The notes under the pieces are model-generated. The model worked only from the letters and a program-made list of their open reading frames with translations. It was not told the origin of the DNA and did no database searches. DNA of 12,679 bases, taken from NCBI GenBank assembly GCA_045586185.1, contig JAZMZV010000136.1:1-12679 (forward strand). The letters run 5' to 3'. Shown here piece after piece: positions 7,371 to 12,679 of this stretch (position 1 is its first letter; every line of letters begins with the position of its first letter). A program made the translations under genes and the position numbers. The DNA is from RUG11551 sp045586185. GTDB lineage: Bacteria > Planctomycetota > Planctomycetia > Pirellulales > Thermoguttaceae.

Positions 7371-7469
7371 CCGTTGTTCGCTTGCGGCGGAAGCTTCCAA
7401 TAATCTCTTTCGCAGAATTGCCTGACCGTCCTGCTGGTTCGCGGACGTCTTCGTCCGCCGAAGCCTCTC
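7371..7469 (+). repeat. REP/REPIN-like palindromic repeat, copy A
   Basis: This ~91-99 bp unit has its best-conserved part at 7379-7469. It contains GCTTGCGGCGGAAGC at one end, a central CTTTCGCAGAATTGCCTG stretch, CTGGTTC, and the perfect stem GCGGACG/CGTCCGC (7441-7447 with 7452-7458; loop TCTT), then GAAGCCTCTC. Copy B repeats it 134 bp later in the same orientation at about 90% identity by hand alignment. No gene is present here. Confidence 0.88.
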
Positions 7470-7504
7470 TGCCCCGCGAGAAATCTTAAGCGAAAAAATT
7501 GCCC

Positions 7505-7602
7505 CCATCGTCCGCTTGCGGCGGAAGCCTTCGAAAATCTCTTTCGCAGAATTGCCTGCCCGTCCTGCTGGTTCGCGGACGTGTCGTCCGCCAAAGCCTC
7601 TC
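7505..7602 (+). repeat. REP/REPIN-like palindromic repeat, copy B
   Basis: This is a direct copy of A (best-conserved part 7513-7602). The perfect stem is GCGGACG/CGTCCGC (7575-7581 with 7585-7591; loop TGT). It ends 20 bp past the stop codon of the RAYT gene, on the gene's 3' side. Open frames through A and B arise only because the repeat happens to lack stops and are not annotated as genes. Confidence 0.88.
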
Positions 7603-7621
7603 AAATCCACGAACGAAACAT

Positions 7622-8266
7622 TTACTTGGGTTTATAAAAGCTGCTCCACCTGTAGTCTTCCGGCTTTTCAACAAGACCCGCTTTTACAGGGTTATTAGCA
7701 ATATAGTTAGATTCAATTCGAAAATGTCTGTTATTTCGAATCATTACATCCCAGTAGTCAATAATCCAATAATTTCCGTTAAATGTATTGATGATATTTT
7801 CAATATATCCAAATTGAAATCGATTTGACGATTTCAGATTGTGGAGAATTTCGTCAAATCGCACACTGGTATGATGTTTCCATGATTGCACAATTTCGCA
7901 CATAGGTTTATTCGGAAACTCTTGAATTAAAACATGTATATGGTTCGGCATTACAACCCAATGAAATAAATGGTAATGCGAATCATTTAGCAGATATAAC
8001 GCGTCAATTACGCATTGAGCAAGTTCAGGAATCTTCAATATACAGGAACCAATCCCACGATTAATCCAGTCTTCAATTTCACGATGTAAATAATAATTGC
8101 GTTTATATGGAGGATATTCTTCAACTTGCTTTTTGAATAGTTCCAATGTAGCTTGAGGCAAGGAATCTGAGAGGCGAAAAGATATGTGCTGAACAGCGTC
8201 AGAATAATCCCAATGAGGAATTTCCCGACGCTTGTAAGCGCCTTTGTTGTAACGATTGATGGCCAT
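7622..8266 (-). CDS. REP-associated tyrosine transposase (RAYT, Y1_Tnp / IS200-like HUH family)
   Basis: This 214-residue single-strand DNA transposase-like protein would cut and join at palindromic repeat ends using one tyrosine. Seen: an HISFRLSDSLPQ block (27-38) typical of the family start; the HUH metal-binding motif HIH at 109-111 within VVMPNHIHVLI; a DYWDVMIRN block (170-178) whose Tyr171 is a candidate nucleophile; and the family-typical NNPVKAGLV (191-199) and EDYRWSSF (203-210). About nine extra residues (155-163) precede the DYWD block compared with relatives I recall. The ATG at 8266 starts MAINRYNKG, a normal family start; the longer frame to 8557 overlaps a real gene and is rejected. 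The gene is clearly AT-richer than its neighbours (28% and 35% GC in two hand-counted 60-bp lines), which suggests horizontal acquisition. Inverted repeat copies flank it closely. All key motifs appear intact. Confidence 0.92.
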   Translation of the reverse strand: MAINRYNKGAYKRREIPHWDYSDAVQHISFRLSDSLPQATLELFKKQVEEYPPYKRNYYLHREIEDWINRGIGSCILKIPELAQCVIDALYLLNDSHYHLFHWVVMPNHIHVLIQEFPNKPMCEIVQSWKHHTSVRFDEILHNLKSSNRFQFGYIENIINTFNGNYWIIDYWDVMIRNNRHFRIESNYIANNPVKAGLVEKPEDYRWSSFYKPK

Positions 8267-8296
8267 GAGATATAATCCGTGGATGGTGAGTCTATG

Positions 8297-8395
8297 TTCG
8301 GAGGCTGGGGCGGACGATACGTCCGCGAACCAGCGGGTCGGAGGTTTTACGCTGCGAAAAAAGTCGTTTGGAGGCTTCCGCGGGCGGCGCCTACA
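8297..8395 (-). repeat. REP/REPIN-like palindromic repeat, copy C (inverted)
   Basis: The reverse complement aligns with copies A and B across their length: GCGGAAGCCTCC, TTTCGCAG, GCTGGTTCGCGGACG, CGTCCGCC, AGCCTC. The central part is more divergent. The perfect stem GCGGACG/CGTCCGC lies at 8310-8316 with 8320-8326 (loop ATA). It begins about 30 bp upstream of the RAYT start and ends about 22 bp past the stop of the HzsA-related gene. Confidence 0.85.
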
Positions 8396-8404
8396 TACGC
8401 CTCC
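8350..8404 (-). terminator. Possible terminator of the HzsA-related gene formed by repeat copy C
   Basis: On the minus strand, GGAGGC (8404-8399) can pair with GCCTCC (8375-8370) just after the stop at 8418. A T6 run follows about 8 bases later. The 23-nt loop is GC-rich and could fold further. The T run is somewhat far from the stem, so confidence is modest. Confidence 0.4.
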
Positions 8405-8417
8405 GATTTGTTTTCCG

Positions 8418-11396
8418 TTACCTGTTCTCCGCTTGCGCTTTGGCAGCGTCCTGGACGCGGGCGCGTTCGTCCTCCAGGCGGGATTCGTACTTGTCTTCGT
8501 ACTTCTGATCGCGTTCGTCCAGCTGGCAGCCGGGCATGTCCGGACGAGGATTGTCAATCAGAACTTGGCGTCCTTCCTGAATCAGAGCCAGCGCCTGTTT
8601 GTAGGCGTCGGAGTTCTTGTCCATGTTTTGCAGGCACGGGCTGAGTTCCGGACGGTCAAACCAGACTTTATTCGCGTTGCTTTGATGTCCGAGGTTGATT
8701 CCCGTCAGTTTGGAAAGCTGGTCAACCTGCTGACGCGTCAGCGGAGAGCGACCGAAGTTGTTGGGACCGAAGGAGCTGGCGTATTCCGGATAATACGGCG
8801 CGTTGAGGTCAAGCCACGTAACAACGCGGTCTTTGTCTTCCTGCGAGAGGTGGAGCTGCGCGTCGCGTTCCGGTACGCCGTGCCCGTTGAGAACGACGTC
8901 CGCCAGGCGGGAGACGAACGAGCCCCACGTTCGCGGATTTTGAACCTGGGCGGGTCCGGCGCCGATAACGTGAACGATGTCCCGATGGGTCATGAGTTCA
9001 TAATAGGCGTTGTTGAAAACGAGGTTTCTGTCGCCCGCCAGGCAGATTCGTTTTGCGCCCGGCTTGCCGGCGTCGTGACATTTAACGCAGTGTTTGTCGA
9101 ACACAGGCTGAACTTCTTGTGTAAAGGAGAAGTTGCGAGCGGGGCCGTACCAGCCGTCGAGTTTGCTCGGGGCGCGCATCATGGCGATAGTTGAGCGGCG
9201 CGGGGCGACGGCGTTGAGCCGGTCTTCGTGACAGCCGATGCAGCCCTGATTTTCGCCCGGTCTGACGATTGTTCCGGATCGCATGGACTGAATCATTCGC
9301 CCCTGTTCGTCGAGAATCTGGAAGTAGACGAACGTATCGGCGGGCAGCTCGAAGTTGGCGGAGCCGTCGTCTTCAATCGGAACGGTTCCGAGAATGCGCT
9401 TGTTGACGAAATCGTCCCAGTTCATGCCGGGCGCCTGTTCGCCCTGTCCGAACCAGCCGCTGGAATACGTGTAGAACCGCTTTTCGGGCGACTCGACAAC
9501 GCGGAGCCATTTCGCCGTTCCGCGCGGGATAGCGTCCATGCCGGTGCCAATATAGACGTCGGCGACGTAGAACGTTCCTGTCTTTTTGGTCAGGTCGGTT
9601 TTGTCGATAATTTCACGCTGCTTTTCGTGCGGCGCGACGACAATCGGTTCAAAGCAGCCGTAACCGGAATTCTCTTCTTCGTAAATCTTGATTTCTGAAT
9701 CGTTCATGCGGAGCAGATAAATGCCGGTCTTTTCGCCTTTGCCTTCCAGCTGACGCGTAACGAGAATGTTGTTTTCGTCAATCGGGAACGGGTCTTCCAT
9801 TTTGGGATTGATTTGGATCATGGCGTCGTAGGAGCCGTGAACGTTGATCAGGTTCATCGCGTGCGAGGGCCACGTTTTAACGACGCCGTCCGAGCCTTCG
9901 ATTCCCTTGGTTCTGTCCAGAATTCCAATCGCGCCCCACGGTCTGTCGTGGCAAGACCCCAGCGTGCAGACGACTTTTGTTGTGCCGGGGATTTCTCTGG
10001 CTTCGAGGAACGCGCCCGGCGCGCCGGTGTTGTTGCCGTAGTAAAGCAGATGGCTCGTTCCGTCCGGGTTGGTTACCCAAAGACCTTGAGCGTCGCCGAA
10101 GTTGCGGTCAACGTATTCCCAGCGGTCGTAAATAATTCGACCGTCGGACAGGACGCTGGCGTGCCCTTCAAAAAGCGTGCTGTGACCAATTTGAATCATG
10201 TTGGAGCCGTCCGGGTTCATCGTGTACAGGTTGCACATGATATGGCGGTTGCACATGCAGTATTTCGGCTCGCGGGTGGACGAGAAAACAATCTTGCCGT
10301 TGGGCAGATAGTTGGGGTCGATGTCAGACAGGTCTTTACCGAAGGTAATCTGACGAACTGACTTGTCAGCCAGCGTCATTTCGTAAATGTGGTAATCGTC
10401 CGCCTTGTTCTTACGCATGGAGAACAGAACCCGTTTGCCGTCGTAAGAAATTTCCGGGTCTCGAATAATCCCTTCCGGGCAGTCGAGCAGAGTTTTAATT
10501 TTCCCGCCGTCGGCAACGTCGATCATTTTCATTGCGGAACCGCCGCGGAAAGACCCTTCGTTGACTTCCCCGTTTTGGAACATCGTCGCGGTGTTGTGAT
10601 GATCCCGGCGATACTGATTTCGAGCGATAAAGAGAATCGGATGTCCGCTGGTGATCTTCGCGACTTCTTCCGGGTCAGCAACCTTTTCCGGTTCCTGAAC
10701 GTACAGATTTGAAGCGAGCTTTTCGACCGCGATTTGATTGAACTCGGCGCTGCGCGGCCCGGCGGTTTTGATAAACAGACCGCAGACGTCGTTGGCGCAG
10801 GCGTCCTGGAACGCTGTCAGCTCCGTCCAGTCTGAACATTCCTGCAGCTTAAACTTCGCGATAAACAGATCGTACGGACGGTTTGTCAGCGCTTTTCTGT
10901 AACATTCCAGACGAAGCCAGACCTTGTTCACGCCGCGATGTTCTTTCGCCGCCGCGGGATTGTTGCCATTCGGCGGCAGCCCCTGGAATTTAACCAGCGT
11001 CGTCCCGTTCCATTGATCCAGCCCAAACGTAAAGCGCGGAACCGCGTTTTCGCCTCCGCTGAATACGGTTATTCCCGCCACCGCTTGAGCGCTTTGGGCG
11101 TCGTACGTTACGCAGGCTTCAAAGGCGAAGTTCCCTTCCGGCGACGGCGTAAACGCGATGGGCGCAGCGTTGCGGACAGCCCACATGTCCGTATTGGCAA
11201 ACGCCGACAACCGGACGGACTGCGCCTTGTCTGTAACAGCGACGGCTCCGCGGGTAACGTCTGGAACCTGCGCCGTCCATTCGATTTTGTCAAACGTAAA
11301 CTTCTGACCATTGAGCTGAACGGCGTCCTGCGCCTGAGCGGACGACAGGGAAAGCGTCAGGAGGGATAATAATAAAAATGGAATGAATCTTTTCAT
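8418..11396 (-). CDS. Exported HzsA-related beta-propeller / dihaem c-type cytochrome protein
   Basis: This encodes 992 residues. The signal peptide is residues 1-22 (SSAQA-Q). Residues about 25-230 form a beta-sandwich-like region. Residues about 250-580 have WD40/PD40-like propeller repeats (ISYDGKRVLFSMRK, LPNGKIVFSSTRE, YTMNPDGSNM, LSDGRIIYDRW, VTNPDGTS). Two c-type haem motifs follow: CIGCH (719-723), preceded by a family-typical SANFELPA...FQILDEQGRMIQSMRS block, and CVKCH (770-774) in VQPVFDKHCVKCHD. The C-terminus (960-992) is highly charged. Propeller followed by two haem sites matches the known layout of the hydrazine synthase alpha subunit, and similar 'HzsA-related' proteins of unknown function are common in planctomycetes. 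No HzsB/C is visible, so hydrazine synthesis is not claimed. Extra cysteines lie at 380, 382 and 388. I prefer the ATG at 11396 over a longer frame to 11591 that overlaps the upstream gene. It lies 68 bp downstream of the toroid gene. Confidence 0.87.
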   Translation of the reverse strand: MKRFIPFLLLSLLTLSLSSAQAQDAVQLNGQKFTFDKIEWTAQVPDVTRGAVAVTDKAQSVRLSAFANTDMWAVRNAAPIAFTPSPEGNFAFEACVTYDAQSAQAVAGITVFSGGENAVPRFTFGLDQWNGTTLVKFQGLPPNGNNPAAAKEHRGVNKVWLRLECYRKALTNRPYDLFIAKFKLQECSDWTELTAFQDACANDVCGLFIKTAGPRSAEFNQIAVEKLASNLYVQEPEKVADPEEVAKITSGHPILFIARNQYRRDHHNTATMFQNGEVNEGSFRGGSAMKMIDVADGGKIKTLLDCPEGIIRDPEISYDGKRVLFSMRKNKADDYHIYEMTLADKSVRQITFGKDLSDIDPNYLPNGKIVFSSTREPKYCMCNRHIMCNLYTMNPDGSNMIQIGHSTLFEGHASVLSDGRIIYDRWEYVDRNFGDAQGLWVTNPDGTSHLLYYGNNTGAPGAFLEAREIPGTTKVVCTLGSCHDRPWGAIGILDRTKGIEGSDGVVKTWPSHAMNLINVHGSYDAMIQINPKMEDPFPIDENNILVTRQLEGKGEKTGIYLLRMNDSEIKIYEEENSGYGCFEPIVVAPHEKQREIIDKTDLTKKTGTFYVADVYIGTGMDAIPRGTAKWLRVVESPEKRFYTYSSGWFGQGEQAPGMNWDDFVNKRILGTVPIEDDGSANFELPADTFVYFQILDEQGRMIQSMRSGTIVRPGENQGCIGCHEDRLNAVAPRRSTIAMMRAPSKLDGWYGPARNFSFTQEVQPVFDKHCVKCHDAGKPGAKRICLAGDRNLVFNNAYYELMTHRDIVHVIGAGPAQVQNPRTWGSFVSRLADVVLNGHGVPERDAQLHLSQEDKDRVVTWLDLNAPYYPEYASSFGPNNFGRSPLTRQQVDQLSKLTGINLGHQSNANKVWFDRPELSPCLQNMDKNSDAYKQALALIQEGRQVLIDNPRPDMPGCQLDERDQKYEDKYESRLEDERARVQDAAKAQAENR

Positions 11397-11430
11397 GATA
11401 AACCTGTGAGTCTTCCTTGTTTGAACAATT

Positions 11431-11436
11431 ATTATA
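11431..11436 (-). promoter_or_regulatory. Possible internal -10 element (TATAAT) before the HzsA-related gene
   Basis: A perfect TATAAT on the minus strand lies 35 bp upstream of the ATG. The TTGCAA found at other promoters here also occurs, but 20 bases away, longer than ideal. No terminator is seen in the 68-bp gap, so the gene could be both co-transcribed and separately transcribed. Confidence 0.35.
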
Positions 11437-11464
11437 AAGGAAATGGGGAATTCAATTTGCAAAG

Positions 11465-12664
11465 TTATTTCTGATCGGCATTCGTTTTGTAAATCCGCGG
11501 GTGTCGATAGTAGACTTCCAAAATCATTGTCGACATCGCGGTGTCGTACAGACGTCCGCCGGGATCGCTCCACGGACCAGCATGATACCACGAACCTTTT
11601 TCGTGTCCTTGCTGAACCTGGGAATTAACCAGTTGATCGCGCATAACAGCGTTCCATTTTTCCCACAACGGTCCGTTATATTGAAACATGACCTCAGTGG
11701 CATAGTAATTATGGTAGCTGTCAGTCTTGCTTGGACCTATTTTGGAAAGCCATTCTACCCCACGCTGTAAAGCCGGGTTGTCATGCTCCCAGCCAAAATT
11801 CATACGAGTCAGCAGACCGACAGCAGTAGTTGACGGACCCTCGCCGGGGTCTGTATATCCGTATTTAGAACCGGAGTCAGTCTGAACGGAGTCCAGAAAA
11901 CGCGACGCCTTGACGACTACTTTATCTGGAACGTCCAATTTCTTCATATTGGCGGCGGTTCTAATAGCCGCCATTTGCCAGCCTGTTACCGATATGTCGC
12001 CTGCCTGCCATCGCGTATAACGCCAACCGCCGCCGTTAGGATCCTGATGGAAATAGATATAGTTTAAACTTCCCTGAGCGGCAGGAAGCAATCTTTTATC
12101 TCTGGTTTTGGCATACGCTTCTGTCAAGCAAAGAGCGACAATTCCTTGAGAGTACATCGTGCCTTTGGATTCTACAAAAATGACGCAGTCCTCTGGATAT
12201 CCTATAAAAAAGTCGTCGTCCTTAGATGTTGTTTTGCCATTTTTTAAAAGGAAATAGAGACCGTTATATACGTTTTGCTTATACTTTCCTTCCTTATGAG
12301 TTACGCCAGCGCCGAGGAACGACAACAGCGCCAAACCGGTAGCGGCATTGTACTCTTTGTCATATTTGCCGGGATTTTTGCATGCGCCTTGACATGAAGG
12401 CGCTAATTGATGATTAAAGCTCCATGAACCGTTAGGAAGCTGATGATTGGCAATCCATTGCAATCCCAACGCAACAGCTCGCTCGCTTTCTGTCGTACCG
12501 CCACCGACTGCAACAGCTTTGGCTTTTTCTGTTCTCCGCGCGTGATACAAGTCGACGCTTGAAAAGCCTGTATAGTCCTCATCCGCATACGTTGTACTGG
12601 AAAACGCCGCTAGCGCAAACGTCAGGACGGAAAACAACGATAAAAGAGCGGGGAATCTTTTCAT
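11465..12664 (-). CDS. Exported alpha/alpha-toroid protein (prenyltransferase / squalene-oxidase-type repeats)
   Basis: This encodes 399 residues with a signal peptide of about 1-27 (ending TTYA-D). Repeated helix-turn blocks of the prenyltransferase/squalene-oxidase type are visible: ALGLQWIANHQLPNGSWSF (65-83), SLNYIYFHQDPNGGGWRYT (199-217), SRFLDSVQTDSGSKYGYTD (254-272), GVEWLSKIG (302-310) and QLVNSQVQQGHEKGSWYH (344-361). Between them lie hydrophobic helices such as NAATGLALLSFLGAG, MYSQGIVALCLTEAY and STTAVGLLTRM. This predicts a single alpha/alpha toroid. The DxDD motif of squalene-hopene cyclases is not found (the DDD at 149-151 is in a different context), and the protein is exported and short. 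I therefore read it as a binding or unknown-function relative, not a terpene cyclase. It has six Cys (91, 95, 160, 179 visible with certainty in the N-terminal half). The start ATG is 15 bp from the window edge, so its promoter is out of view. Confidence 0.86.
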   Translation of the reverse strand: MKRFPALLSLFSVLTFALAAFSSTTYADEDYTGFSSVDLYHARRTEKAKAVAVGGGTTESERAVALGLQWIANHQLPNGSWSFNHQLAPSCQGACKNPGKYDKEYNAATGLALLSFLGAGVTHKEGKYKQNVYNGLYFLLKNGKTTSKDDDFFIGYPEDCVIFVESKGTMYSQGIVALCLTEAYAKTRDKRLLPAAQGSLNYIYFHQDPNGGGWRYTRWQAGDISVTGWQMAAIRTAANMKKLDVPDKVVVKASRFLDSVQTDSGSKYGYTDPGEGPSTTAVGLLTRMNFGWEHDNPALQRGVEWLSKIGPSKTDSYHNYYATEVMFQYNGPLWEKWNAVMRDQLVNSQVQQGHEKGSWYHAGPWSDPGGRLYDTAMSTMILEVYYRHPRIYKTNADQK

Positions 12665-12679
12665 GATTGTATGGGGTTA

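Larger units (their letters stand above)
7371..8395. mobile_element. RAYT cassette bounded by inverted palindromic repeats
   Basis: The transposase gene (7622-8266, minus) has repeat copies A and B on its 3' side and inverted copy C on its 5' side, with only 20-30 bp between gene and nearest repeats. This is the arrangement known for REP/RAYT systems. I see no target-site duplication. Such elements are usually single-copy, vertically kept transposases that mobilise short repeats rather than themselves. Confidence 0.75.

Noticed and set aside
7371..7602. CRISPR array from the direct repeats
   Set aside because: There are only two copies, ~90 bp each with a ~44-bp gap, imperfect and palindromic; no cas genes.
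7356..7674. Several 60-100 residue open frames in both strands across repeat copies A and B
   Set aside because: They are translations of the repeat in different frames, with no start signals or family likeness.
8267..8557. N-terminal extension of the RAYT protein
   Set aside because: It crosses repeat copy C and the end of the HzsA-related gene; family members begin near MAINRYNKG.
8256..9194. Long plus-strand open frame opposite the HzsA-related gene
   Set aside because: It is antisense to a well-supported coding region with haem motifs; it is a GC-driven shadow.
8418..11396. True hydrazine synthase alpha subunit, hence an anammox organism
   Set aside because: No HzsB/HzsC or other anammox genes are in view; HzsA-related proteins are common in non-anammox planctomycetes.
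11397..11591. N-terminal extension of the HzsA-related protein
   Set aside because: It overlaps the end of the toroid gene and would place 65 residues before a normal signal peptide.
11465..12664. Squalene-hopene cyclase
   Set aside because: Too short, carries an export signal and lacks the DxDD catalytic motif.

Overview
The window looks like a chromosomal segment of a Planctomycetota bacterium or a close PVC-superphylum relative, probably anaerobic or gut/sediment-associated. The inference rests on gene content: a HzsA-related dihaem protein, a DUF1570-type secreted metallopeptidase-like protein, a family S1 sulfatase, a secreted alpha/alpha-toroid (squalene-cyclase-like fold) protein and a PEP-CTERM surface protein. 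Most starts also lack a clear Shine-Dalgarno sequence. No rRNA or marker gene is present, so the placement is an inference.

Layout. (1) Positions 1-377 (+) hold the C-terminal part of a MenA-like UbiA-family prenyltransferase, cut by the left edge. (2) It converges, with a 10-base gap, on a minus-strand pair: a sulfatase (3230-1815) followed by a DUF1570-like gluzincin (1626-388). The gluzincin signal-peptide region carries a 7-bp tandem repeat. (3) Positions 3231-3662 are a 432-bp divergent control region with two mirrored promoters of the form TTGCA(A/T)-N17-TATAAT. The sulfatase leader contains four hairpins; the other side has an AT-rich tract and a 12-bp palindrome. (4) Positions 3663-7250 (+) encode a 1195-residue exported protein with beta-sandwich domains, a duplicated C-terminal module and a PEP-CTERM tail, followed by an intrinsic terminator. 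(5) Positions 7371-8395 are a compact mobile or domesticated cassette: a REP-associated tyrosine transposase (RAYT) with two direct ~90-bp palindromic repeats on one side and an inverted copy on the other. (6) Positions 12664-8418 (-) hold two co-directional exported proteins: an alpha/alpha-toroid protein and a HzsA-related beta-propeller/dihaem cytochrome.

How they fit together. Apart from menA and RAYT, all five genes encode proteins with export signals, so this is an envelope or periplasmic region. The sulfatase plausibly desulfates polysaccharide. The PEP-CTERM protein has carbohydrate-binding-like domains and may sit at the surface with the same substrate. The toroid/HzsA-like pair may form a periplasmic complex of unknown function. 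The most distinctive sequence structures are the RAYT/repeat cassette, the frame-sensitive heptamer repeat and the structured sulfatase leader.
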